Positions 1 to 7,041 of a DNA stretch of 64,000 nt are shown piece by piece (position 1 is the first letter of the stretch; each line of letters begins with the position of its first letter). This stretch comes from Sphingomonas sp. TDK1 (GTDB lineage Bacteria; Pseudomonadota; Alphaproteobacteria; Sphingomonadales; Sphingomonadaceae), in NCBI RefSeq assembly GCF_001650735.1, contig NZ_LXVY01000003.1, positions 124,001 to 188,000 of the forward strand, written 5' to 3'. Below the pieces are notes generated by a model, which saw only the letters and a program-made list of their open reading frames with translations, did not search any database and was not told the DNA's origin. The translations under genes were made by a program, and so were the position numbers.

Positions 1-1
1 G

Positions 2-193
2 CCGGGGATCGATCCGGCGATCTGGCCGATGATCTTCGAGCCGTTTTTCACCACCAAGCCCGACGGCCTCGGCATGGGGCTGCGGATCTGCCGTACCATC
101 GTGGAGACGCTGGGCGGTGACTTGCAGGTATGCCGGCGCGAGGGGGGCGGGACGGTCTTCGAATTCTGCGTGCCGCTGCCCATGGCGGCGTAA
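2..193 (+). CDS. Histidine kinase, C-terminal end (partial)
   Basis: Sixty-three residues ending at TAA 191-193; the gene begins outside the window. The text has an F-box (IFEPFFTTK) and a G2 box (GLGMGLRICRTIVE), followed by the closing beta strands of a GHKL ATPase domain, as in sensor histidine kinases. GLGMGL replaces the more common G-M-G-L-G-L order, still glycine rich. Sensor domain, phospho-acceptor histidine and partner regulator cannot be seen here, so the signal is unknown. The gene is convergent with the hydrolase on the other strand. Confidence 0.85.
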   Translation, partial: PGIDPAIWPMIFEPFFTTKPDGLGMGLRICRTIVETLGGDLQVCRREGGGTVFEFCVPLPMAA

Positions 194-196
194 GCG

Positions 197-222
197 GCCG
201 CCGCGCCGGGGGGCGCGGCGGC
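197..222. terminator. Shared hairpin between convergent genes
   Basis: A perfect 11-bp inverted repeat (GCCGCCGCGCC / GGCGCGGCGGC) with a GGGG loop lies 3 bp after the kinase stop and 9 bp before the stop of the convergent hydrolase. It has no clear T tract on either side. It is placed to end transcription from both directions, but Rho-independence is uncertain. Confidence 0.6.
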
Positions 223-231
223 TTCGTCTAT

Positions 232-1173
232 TCACACGCCGCGATAGACCAGCGTGGTGAACAGGGCGGGGCTGATGATCATCTGCCCCCATTTTGCATC
301 GAACGCAGCGGTGGGCTGGGCGGCGATCGTCTCTTCCAGCGTCTTGCCCTGCTTCTTCAGCGCGGCGACGTTGGCGCGGATCGTTACCAGCATGTCGCGA
401 TATTCGATCAGGCTGGCGCGGTCGCCGAGCGGGCCGTGGCCGGGAACGACGATCGTCTTCTCGCCCGCCATCGCGATGTTGGCGTTGGCTGCCGCGATCA
501 TTCCGTCGATGCTGCCGCCCGCGACATAGTCGATGAACGGGTAGAGGCCGTTCCAGTAGGTGTCGCCGGTGAGCAGCACGTCCGCCTTGGTGAAATAGGC
601 CGAGAGATCGCCATCGGTGTGCGACGGCATATAGGCGCGCAGGCGGAGGACGTCGGTGCCGTAGGGCAGGGTCTTTTCCTTGGCGACCAGCAGGGCCGCC
701 CGGCCGCCCGCGGGCAGCGGCGTGAAGGTGTGGCCCCATTCGACGACGCGGATCGTCTCGCCGAGATGCTTGGCGGTGTTCGCCTGGGCGATGATCGTCG
801 CGCCGTCATCATGGACCCAGACATTGCCGTCGGTATGATCCCAGTGCCAGTGCGTGTTCACCGCATATTTGATGCCGGTCGGCTGGATGTCGTGCAGCTT
901 GGCCTCGACCTTCGCCTTGGACAGCGAGATGCCGTCGTCGACCATCAGCAGGCCGTCCGGCCCTGGCATCGCCACCATGTTACCGCCCGAGCCCTGGAGC
1001 AGCACCACGCCGCCGCGCAGCGGGGTGGTGGTGATGTCGGACGACGCGGCGGCGGCGTTGATCATCTCGTACGGCGTCTGCTGCGCGGCGGCGAGGCTCG
1101 GCGCGCCGAGGCCGGCGAGAAGGGCTGCGGCCGATACCGCGACCCCGAACAATCCTGCGTTTTTCATTGTCAT
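232..1173 (-). CDS. Secreted MBL-fold metallo-hydrolase
   Basis: About 313 residues. A signal peptide (MKNAGLFG, hydrophobic core, cut near SLAAAQ) predicts export to the periplasm. The zinc motif HWHWDH is at residues 108-113, with further metal ligands in SHTDGD, GDTYWNG and VPGHGP, so the metallo-beta-lactamase fold looks complete. The overall pattern fits the SoxH/quinoprotein-relay or subclass-B3-like hydrolases; the substrate cannot be told, and beta-lactamase activity is not implied. An upstream in-frame extension to 1305 lacks a signal peptide at its N-terminus. ATG 1173 is chosen because AGGGG lies 5 bases before it; ATG 1167 is also possible. Confidence 0.82.
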   Translation of the reverse strand: MTMKNAGLFGVAVSAAALLAGLGAPSLAAAQQTPYEMINAAAASSDITTTPLRGGVVLLQGSGGNMVAMPGPDGLLMVDDGISLSKAKVEAKLHDIQPTGIKYAVNTHWHWDHTDGNVWVHDDGATIIAQANTAKHLGETIRVVEWGHTFTPLPAGGRAALLVAKEKTLPYGTDVLRLRAYMPSHTDGDLSAYFTKADVLLTGDTYWNGLYPFIDYVAGGSIDGMIAAANANIAMAGEKTIVVPGHGPLGDRASLIEYRDMLVTIRANVAALKKQGKTLEETIAAQPTAAFDAKWGQMIISPALFTTLVYRGV

Positions 1174-1486
1174 TCCCCTGTTGGAAGGCGATCGCAAAGC
1201 CGCCGAATGCGCACCGATCCGCGCCCCGCCGCGCGCACATGGCGGTGGGGCGACGCCTATCGGGATGGTGGTGGCGGCGTGCGGCGGCAGAATAGGCCCG
1301 GGCATGGGCAGGCGCCGCTATACCGGTGTATCGCACGGTACGTTCGATGTGCTGCCCTTGCCGCGCCGTACACGGACGGAGGTGCCGGACTGTACGGGCG
1401 TATGATCCTCAAGCCGTTCCGCGGACCGCTACGCTAGGGTTCAAGCGGGCTCGATCAGCACCGCCTTTTCGATGAGGATACTCCAG
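1174..1486. other. Divergent intergenic region, hydrolase/catalase
   Basis: About 310 bp between the divergent hydrolase and catalase genes. I see no convincing coding sequence and no OxyR or Fur palindrome. Three GTAC-centred elements (CGGTACG near 1337, CCGTACA near 1368, CTGTACG near 1390) are spaced through it, but I cannot tie them to a known regulator. A GAGGA Shine-Dalgarno sequence at 1474-1478 sets the catalase start. Confidence 0.4.
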
Positions 1487-2950
1487 ATGCGCGACGACGA
1501 TCGGCGGATGACGCACGCCACCGGCATGCCCGTGGGCGACAATCTCAATATCATGACGGCCGGCCCGCGCGGCCCCGCGCTGTTGCAGGACGTGTGGCTG
1601 CTGGAAAAGCTGGCCCATTTCGACCGCGAGGTGATCCCCGAGCGGCGGATGCACGCCAAGGGCTGGGGCGCCCATGGCACCTTCACCGTGACGCACGACA
1701 TCAGCCGCTACACCTCGGCCAAGATCTTCTCGGAAGTGGGCAAGCAGACGCCGATGTTCGTGCGTTTCTCCAGCGTCGCCGGCGAGCGCGGCGCGGCCGA
1801 TGCGGAGCGGGACATCCGCGGCTTCGCGCTGAAATTCTACACCGAGGAAGGCAATTGGGACCTGGTGGGCAACAACACGCCGGTGTTCTTCTTTCGCGAT
1901 CCGCTGCGGTTTCCGGACCTGAACCACGCCATCAAGCGCGATCCGCGCACCGGCCTGCGCTCGGCGGATAACAACTGGGATTTCTGGACGCTGCTGCCCG
2001 AGGCGCTGCACCAGGTGACGATCGTGATGTCCGAGCGCGGCATCCCGAGCAGCTTCCGCCACATGCACGGCTTCGGCAGCCACACCTATTCCATGATAAA
2101 CGCGGATCGCGAGCGCGTATGGGTGAAGTTCCACTGGCGCACCCAGCAGGGCATCGCCAACCTCACCGACGCCGAGGCGGCGGCGGTGGTCGCCGGCGAT
2201 CGCGAGAGCCATGGTCGCGACCTGCTGGAGGCGATCGACGGCGGGGATTTCCCCAAATGGACCCTGTTCCTCCAGGTGATGACGGAAGCGCAGGCCAAGG
2301 CGCATCGCCACAACCCGTTCGACTTGACCAAGGTCTGGCCGAAGGGCGAGTATCCGCTGATCGAGGTCGGCGAAATCGAGCTCAACCGCTATCCGGAAAA
2401 TTATCACGCGGAAGTGGAGCAGGCGGCCTTTTCGCCCGCGAACATCGTGCCGGGCATCGGCTATTCGCCGGACAAGATGCTGCAGGCGCGGCTGTTCTCC
2501 TATGGCGATGCGCAGCGCTATCGCCTGGGCGTGAACTTCAACCACATTCCGGTCAACGCACCGAAATGCCCGTTCCACAGCTACCACCGCGACGGCGCGA
2601 TGCGGACGGACGGCAATCTGGGCGGCACGCCCAGCTATTGGCCGAACAGCAAGGGCACTTGGATGGGCAACGATCCCGACCATGCAGCGCCGCCGCTCGC
2701 CATCGAAGGTGCGGCCGATCACTGGGATCACCGCGTCGACGAGGATTATTATGAGCAGCCGGGCAACCTGTTCCGGATGATGGATGCGGGCCAGCGCCAG
2801 CACCTGTTCGCGAACACCGCGGCCGCGCTGGGCGATGCGCGCGACGAGGTGAAGCTGCGCCACATCGCGAACTGCACCAAGGCCGATCCGGCCTATGGCG
2901 CCGGCGTGGCTGCCGCGCTCGGCCTGGAGCTGTCGCTCGCCGCCGAGTGA
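1487..2950 (+). CDS. katA: Clade-3-like monofunctional heme catalase
   Basis: A 487-residue catalase that breaks hydrogen peroxide into water and oxygen. The protein opens with the family signature [17 protein letters not shown]; the distal histidine is H56 ([13 protein letters not shown]) and the proximal heme tyrosine Y339 lies in R-L-F-S-Y. Asn in [10 protein letters not shown] and the NADPH-region residues [12 protein letters not shown] are present. Length is normal for small-subunit catalases. ATG 1487 has GAGGA 9 bases upstream; the ATG at 1472 overlaps that ribosome site and is less likely. There is no signal peptide, so it is cytoplasmic. Confidence 0.95.
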   Translation: MRDDDRRMTHATGMPVGDNLNIMTAGPRGPALLQDVWLLEKLAHFDREVIPERRMHAKGWGAHGTFTVTHDISRYTSAKIFSEVGKQTPMFVRFSSVAGERGAADAERDIRGFALKFYTEEGNWDLVGNNTPVFFFRDPLRFPDLNHAIKRDPRTGLRSADNNWDFWTLLPEALHQVTIVMSERGIPSSFRHMHGFGSHTYSMINADRERVWVKFHWRTQQGIANLTDAEAAAVVAGDRESHGRDLLEAIDGGDFPKWTLFLQVMTEAQAKAHRHNPFDLTKVWPKGEYPLIEVGEIELNRYPENYHAEVEQAAFSPANIVPGIGYSPDKMLQARLFSYGDAQRYRLGVNFNHIPVNAPKCPFHSYHRDGAMRTDGNLGGTPSYWPNSKGTWMGNDPDHAAPPLAIEGAADHWDHRVDEDYYEQPGNLFRMMDAGQRQHLFANTAAALGDARDEVKLRHIANCTKADPAYGAGVAAALGLELSLAAE

Positions 2951-2958
2951 AACGGGCG

Positions 2959-2987
2959 AGGGCGTACCGCCGTATGGGGTGCGCCCT
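2959..2987 (+). terminator. Probable terminator after katA
   Basis: Stem AGGGCGTACC / GGTGCGCCCT (10 bp with one G-T pair) and a 9-base loop lie just after the catalase stop. Only a weak T content follows, so it may need Rho. Confidence 0.5.
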
Positions 2988-3055
2988 TACCCTGTAGAAT
3001 GGCTGCCATGCGCCTGATTTGCGAGCCTTTCGCCAGGAGATTGGGAGCCGATCGC

Positions 3056-3385
3056 ATGGATGCATCACCCCTGGCGTCGGTCGTCCCGGCGCTGAAGGAA
3101 CTGCCCGCTTTTACCGAAGGAAAGCGGGTCCGCGTGCTGGAGCGCGCGCCTATCGGCCATTATCGCGTGCCGATCTATCTGCGCGGGCATGTCGGCACCG
3201 TCGAGCGGGTGATCGAACCCGCGATGATCGACAATGAAGAAGAAGGCTATGGCCGCAACGCCGGCAACAAGCTGCATTATTACCGTGTGTCGTTCCGCAT
3301 GACCGAGGTCTGGACCGACTATGACGGTTCCCCGCGCGACGAACTGCACATCGAAATCTTCGAAACCTGGCTGGAGCAAGCCTGA
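3056..3385 (+). CDS. Nitrile hydratase beta-like, C-terminal half
   Basis: About 109 residues corresponding to only the C-terminal SH3-like half of a nitrile hydratase beta subunit (F-T-E-G-K-R-V-R-V, then YLRGHVGTVERV, then YRVSFRMTEVW and D-E-L-H-I-E-I-F-E-T-W-L). In thiocyanate hydrolase and toyocamycin nitrile hydratase the beta chain is likewise split into two genes; this would match the thiocyanate hydrolase alpha-type chain. Start ATG 3056 has GGGAG 8 bases upstream; a longer start at 2999 has no ribosome site. Its stop overlaps the next start (TGATG), so the two are translationally coupled. Confidence 0.8.
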   Translation: MDASPLASVVPALKELPAFTEGKRVRVLERAPIGHYRVPIYLRGHVGTVERVIEPAMIDNEEEGYGRNAGNKLHYYRVSFRMTEVWTDYDGSPRDELHIEIFETWLEQA

Positions 3386-4068
3386 TGGCACAAGAGCACG
3401 CGCAGGATCATGGCCACGGCCACGATCACGATCACGATCACGATCACGATCACGATGACCATGCGCCGATCACCGCCGAGGCCGTGCCCGGCTATTACGA
3501 AGTGATGGAGACCGCGGTGCGCGAGATCCTGATCGAGAAGGGCTATCTCACCGCCAACGACATTCGCCACCAGATCGAGGTGCTGGACAGCCGCACGCCC
3601 GCGCTGGGCGCCGCGGTGGTGGCGCGTGCCTGGACCGATCCCGCCTTCAAGGCGCGGCTGCTTGAAAACGGCCGCACCGCCTGCGAGGAACTGGGCATCA
3701 GCTTCTACGACGATACCCAGCTGATCGTGCTGGAGAACACCGCCGAGGTGCACAATCTGATCGTGTGCACGCTCTGCTCCTGCTACCCGCGCCCGGTGCT
3801 GGGCCTGCCGCCCGACTGGTACAAGCTGAAGCCCTATCGCGCCCGGGCGGTGAGCGAGCCGCGCAAGGTGCTCGCCGAATTCGGCACCATCATCCCCGAC
3901 GATGTCGAGATCCGGGTCAGCGATTCCACCGCGATCATCCGCTACCTCGTCCTGCCCCGCCGTCCCGACGGGACCGAGGGCTGGTCGGAGGCGCAGCTGG
4001 CCTCGATCGTTACCCGCGACGCGATGATCGGCGTGATCCCCGTAACGCTCGAGAAGGAAGCCGCGTGA
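3385..4068 (+). CDS. Co-type nitrile hydratase alpha / SCNase gamma-like
   Basis: A 227-residue metal-binding catalytic subunit. The claw motif is C128-T-L-C131-S132-C133-Y; threonine after the first cysteine marks the cobalt type (iron enzymes have serine). The cysteines are normally oxidised after translation. PPDWYK and the later GWSEAQLA-x-x-V-TRDAMIGV are family signatures. The N-terminus is unusual: six consecutive His-Asp pairs (encoded by six CACGAT units) within a longer His/Asp-rich stretch, perhaps a cobalt-holding tail. Substrate could be a nitrile or thiocyanate. TGATG overlaps tie it to both flanking genes. Confidence 0.88.
   Translation: MAQEHAQDHGHGHDHDHDHDHDHDDHAPITAEAVPGYYEVMETAVREILIEKGYLTANDIRHQIEVLDSRTPALGAAVVARAWTDPAFKARLLENGRTACEELGISFYDDTQLIVLENTAEVHNLIVCTLCSCYPRPVLGLPPDWYKLKPYRARAVSEPRKVLAEFGTIIPDDVEIRVSDSTAIIRYLVLPRRPDGTEGWSEAQLASIVTRDAMIGVIPVTLEKEAA
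3421..3456 (+). repeat. Six tandem CACGAT hexamers in coding sequence
   Basis: Six perfect copies of CACGAT encode alternating His and Asp at the N-terminus of the cobalt subunit. Because the unit is a multiple of three, slippage would change the tail length without breaking the frame. Confidence 0.95.
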
Positions 4069-4403
4069 TGCCCACCCAGGATTTCGTCAGCCGCCTGCCC
4101 AACGATATCGGCGGGTTCGAAGCGGGCTCGGTGATGCGGGTCGAGCATGTCCTGGAGCCGTGGGAGAAGCGCTGCCACGCGCTGGCCGACGTGCTCGACT
4201 TCAAGAAGCTGATTAACACCGAGGAAAAGCGCAAGGGCGTGGAAGCCCTGGGCGAGACGCTGATCGGCAGGCTGCCCTATTATGAGCGCTGGATCGTGGC
4301 CTTCGCCAACATCAGCTTCACCAAGGGCTTCTTCACCCCCACCGAACTCGCCGAGAAGATGGCCGAGGTGGATGCCCGCTTCGCGGAGCAGCAGGCGGGC
4401 TGA
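4068..4403 (+). CDS. Nitrile hydratase beta-like, N-terminal half
   Basis: About 111 residues matching the N-terminal helical half of a nitrile hydratase beta subunit (motifs F-E-P-W-E-K-like EPWEKRCHAL, YYERWIVAF, TPTELAEKM). Two readings are possible. It may be the missing half of the beta subunit, completing a three-chain enzyme like thiocyanate hydrolase; or it may act as a P14K-type cobalt activator, a family that resembles this same half. No other activator is seen in the operon. Coupled to the upstream gene by TGATG and followed 1 base later by the channel gene. Confidence 0.8.
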   Translation: MPTQDFVSRLPNDIGGFEAGSVMRVEHVLEPWEKRCHALADVLDFKKLINTEEKRKGVEALGETLIGRLPYYERWIVAFANISFTKGFFTPTELAEKMAEVDARFAEQQAG

Positions 4404-4404
4404 C

Positions 4405-5106
4405 ATGGCAGCGCAGCCCACCTGCTTCCAGGAAGCCGATCCCCGGCTGGCCCTGTGGCGCCGCGCCGGCGTGGAGGGGCTCGGCACCTTCGCGCTGGTG
4501 CTGGCGGCCACCGGCAGCGGTATCGCGGCGGCACGGGTGTTCGCCACGCTGCCGGGGATGATCCTGCCGGTGACGGCGGTGGCGATCGCGGCGGCGTTGG
4601 TTGGGCTGATCGTGGCGCTGGGCAGCGTGTCCGGTGGGCACTACAATCCGCTGATTACCCTGTTGCAATGGCTGGGCCGCGAGCGCTCGGGCGTGTGCAC
4701 GATCGCCTATGTCGCCGCCCAATCGCTGGGCGGGGTGCTGGGCGGCGCAGCTGCGGCCGCGCTTTGGGGTGGCCCGAACGGATCGACGGGCGGGCTCGGC
4801 TGGCACGGGATGGGCGGCGAACTGGTCGCCAGCGCGGGGCTGATGCTGGTGGTGTTCGGCTGCATGCGAAGCGGCCGCGCCGATGCCGGCCCCTTTGCGG
4901 TCGGCGCGTGGCTGGTGGCGGACATCCTCGCGACCCCCACCGCCGCCTATGCCAATCCCGCCGTGGTGTTCGGCGCGCTCGCCACCAACGGGCCATTGCA
5001 TCTCGCTACGGGCTCGGCCGCGCCCTATCTGCTTGGCGAGGCCCTTGGTGCGCTGATCGCCTTCGGGTTTATCCATATATTGTTTCCCGCGGGGAGCGCG
5101 GCATGA
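4405..5106 (+). CDS. Aquaporin-like MIP channel
   Basis: A 233-residue inner-membrane protein with six hydrophobic segments and the two half-helix loops of the MIP family. The first loop reads SGGHYNPL, so the first NPA box is NPL (N81), while the second is a regular NPA (N184) in AYANPAVVFG. The NPL change and the absence of the usual arginine after the second NPA suggest a pore that is not a plain water channel; it might pass a small neutral amide, nitrile or reaction product of the upstream enzyme (inference from context). It overlaps the next gene by ATGA. Confidence 0.8.
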   Translation: MAAQPTCFQEADPRLALWRRAGVEGLGTFALVLAATGSGIAAARVFATLPGMILPVTAVAIAAALVGLIVALGSVSGGHYNPLITLLQWLGRERSGVCTIAYVAAQSLGGVLGGAAAAALWGGPNGSTGGLGWHGMGGELVASAGLMLVVFGCMRSGRADAGPFAVGAWLVADILATPTAAYANPAVVFGALATNGPLHLATGSAAPYLLGEALGALIAFGFIHILFPAGSAA

Positions 5107-6155
5107 TCGCCCGGCTGCTCCGCCACCTGCCGCAGGACCGCGGCTATCGGCGCAGCCTTGCGCTGGTCTATGGCGTGCTGGCCGTTCTCAACCTCGGCGG
5201 CTGGGCCTGGGCGCTGCTCGCCTTCCATGGCCAGCCGGCGCTGCTCGGCGTCGCGGTGGTAGTCTACGGCCTTGGGCTGCGGCACGCGGTGGATGCGGAC
5301 CATATCGCGGCGATCGACAACGTCACGCGCAAGCTGTTGCAGGAAAGGCGACCGCCGGTGGCGGTAGGTTTCTGGTTCGCGATCGGCCATTCCATGGTCG
5401 TCATCCTGGTCACCGCGGCCGTCGTCGTCGCGGCGAGCAATCTTCAGGGCTTCGATGCCTTTCGCGAGGCGGGAGGCGCGCTCAGCACCTGTGTCTCCGG
5501 GCTGTTCCTGCTGGTCGTCGCGGCGATGAACTTCCTGATCCTCCTCGGCATCCTGCGGACGCTCCAGCGCGTGCGGGCAGGGGAGGCGATCGACGACGGC
5601 GCGTTGGACCTGATGTTCGCCGGGCGCGGCCCCCTGTCGCGGCTGTTTCGCCCGCTCTTCCGCTGCATCGGCCGGTCGTGGCACATGGCGCCGCTCGGAT
5701 TCCTGTTCGGGCTGAGCTTCGACACCGCAACCGAGGTGACGCTGTTCGGTCTTTCCGCCACCCAGGCCGGGCACGGCGTCTCGGCCGGCGCGGCCCTGGT
5801 GTTTCCGGTGCTGTTCGCAGCGGGCATGTCCCTGCTCGACACCACCGATGGGGTGATGATGGTCGGCGCCTATCGCTGGGCCTTTGTCCAGCCGCTGCGC
5901 AAGCTCTACTACAACCTCACGATCACGATGATGTCGATCGCCGTCGCGCTGTTCATCGGCGGCGTGGAGATCAGCGCATTGGCCGTCCGCAGGCTCGGGG
6001 TTGAGGGTCCGCTTGCCGCATGGGCGCTTGCGCTCAACGAGAATTTCTACGGCCTCGGCTTCGCCATCATCGGCGTGTTCGCAGCAGCCTGGGCGCTGTC
6101 CTTCCTGATCTTCTGCGCCGCCCGGCACCAGAAGCCGGTGGTTGCCATGCAATAA
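5103..6155 (+). CDS. NiCoT nickel/cobalt permease
   Basis: A 350-residue membrane permease of the HoxN/NixA/NhlF family. The metal-binding signature HAVDADH (H61, D64, D66, H67) is in the second helix and the family signature FGLSFDTATEVTLFG follows in the middle. NhlF is the cobalt permease linked to cobalt nitrile hydratase genes, so this one probably supplies cobalt to the upstream metalloenzyme. It is the last gene of the five-gene operon and overlaps the channel gene by 4 bp. Cobalt rather than nickel is inferred from the neighbour. Confidence 0.9.
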   Translation: MIARLLRHLPQDRGYRRSLALVYGVLAVLNLGGWAWALLAFHGQPALLGVAVVVYGLGLRHAVDADHIAAIDNVTRKLLQERRPPVAVGFWFAIGHSMVVILVTAAVVVAASNLQGFDAFREAGGALSTCVSGLFLLVVAAMNFLILLGILRTLQRVRAGEAIDDGALDLMFAGRGPLSRLFRPLFRCIGRSWHMAPLGFLFGLSFDTATEVTLFGLSATQAGHGVSAGAALVFPVLFAAGMSLLDTTDGVMMVGAYRWAFVQPLRKLYYNLTITMMSIAVALFIGGVEISALAVRRLGVEGPLAAWALALNENFYGLGFAIIGVFAAAWALSFLIFCAARHQKPVVAMQ

Positions 6156-6169
6156 CCAAACAAAACAAG

Positions 6170-6198
6170 TTGTGTATGGATGCAAACCTCATTATGTT
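6170..6198 (+). promoter_or_regulatory. Candidate sigma70-type promoter for DUF983 gene
   Basis: TTGTGT (6170-6175), a 17-bp spacer and TATGTT (6193-6198) lie 34 bp before the start of the next gene, in a short AT-rich gap. Judged by eye only. Confidence 0.4.
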
Positions 6199-6231
6199 TG
6201 GCTTGTAGGGATCGACTCGGGAGTATGAGTC

Positions 6232-6663
6232 ATGGCGATTGCAACGGAAACGGGTGCCTTTCCCTGGATCTTGAAGTCCGGGTGGAAGGGGATTTGCCCG
6301 CGCTGTGGCAAGGGGCGGATGTTCCGCTCCTGGCTGAAGGTCGTCGACAAGTGCGAGGCATGCCGCCTCGACTATCGCTTCGCGTCGCCAGATGACGGCC
6401 CCGCCTTCTTTTCGCTCTGCATCGTCGTGTTCCCGCTCACCTTTGTGGTGGTGTGGGTGCAGGTGGCGTTCGAGCCGCCCTGGTGGATCCACTTGTTCAC
6501 GTCGCTGCCGCTGATGGTGCTCGGCAGCCTGCTGCCGCTGCGGCCGATAAAGGGCTGGCTCGTTGCCTCTCAATATGTGAACCGTGCGCGCGAGGCTGGT
6601 ACCGAGAAATTGTGGAACAGGCTCGACGGTCGTGCCGCTGGCAGCGACCTGTTCGAGGGCTGA
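6232..6663 (+). CDS. DUF983 family membrane protein
   Basis: A 143-residue protein with an N-terminal zinc-ribbon-like pair (C-P-R-C-G then C-E-A-C within residues 22-43) followed by two transmembrane helices (about residues 60-80 and 84-103) and a polar tail. This is the layout of the DUF983 family, often found near heme-copper oxidase assembly genes in alphaproteobacteria; its molecular job is not established. Here it lies upstream of a bd-type oxidase cluster, which fits a respiratory role. A good promoter candidate precedes it. Confidence 0.85.
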   Translation: MAIATETGAFPWILKSGWKGICPRCGKGRMFRSWLKVVDKCEACRLDYRFASPDDGPAFFSLCIVVFPLTFVVVWVQVAFEPPWWIHLFTSLPLMVLGSLLPLRPIKGWLVASQYVNRAREAGTEKLWNRLDGRAAGSDLFEG

Positions 6664-6666
6664 ATC

Positions 6667-6984
6667 GTGAATACGCTGTTCTCCCAGCTTGAGTTTGCAC
6701 GGCAGGCCGCCGCGGCGGTGCTTGCCGAAACCGGCCGCGCGGCCGAGGCCGACATGGTCGTGCGCGGACAGGGGGATGATTTTCTGGAGGTCCGTACTGC
6801 GCTGCTCGCGGTGCAGCGGGCAGGCAGTCGCGTTGCGCTGCTGGAACGTGCCCTGCATTGCTATGCTGATCCCGATTTCTGGGACGCGGAGCCGTGCGAG
6901 GCGATGCTGGCCTATCACGATCGCGGCGACGTGGCCCGCGCGGCGCTGCGCGGTCGCGACGGTTTCGCGCAGCACCGAGATTGA
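6667..6984 (+). CDS. Hypothetical protein, 105 aa
   Basis: An acidic-to-neutral alpha-helical protein that I do not recognise. It starts at GTG 6667, 3 bases after the DUF983 stop, so it is probably cotranscribed and coupled. Sequence features are an alanine-rich helical start (FARQAAAAVLAETGRAAEAD) and a single cysteine in each half. There is no signal peptide or membrane helix. The close coupling and the coding-like third-position GC support it as real. Confidence 0.6.
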   Translation: MNTLFSQLEFARQAAAAVLAETGRAAEADMVVRGQGDDFLEVRTALLAVQRAGSRVALLERALHCYADPDFWDAEPCEAMLAYHDRGDVARAALRGRDGFAQHRD

Positions 6985-7003
6985 GGCCGGTCATGCGCGC
7001 ATT

Positions 7004-7021
7004 GTATGGTATTACGTATGG
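7004..7021 (+). promoter_or_regulatory. Direct repeat GTATGG-N6-GTATGG before MocR gene
   Basis: Two GTATGG copies 12 bp apart (7004-7009 and 7016-7021) lie just upstream of the probable MocR start. MocR regulators often bind direct repeats and control their own promoter, so this is a candidate operator. No experiment or alignment supports it. Confidence 0.3.
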
Positions 7022-7041
7022 GATCGGTTAGGCAGAAGGCC

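Noticed and set aside
1409..2863. A 484-codon antisense frame over the catalase gene
   Set aside because: The sense strand is a full catalase with all motifs; the antisense text shows no domain.
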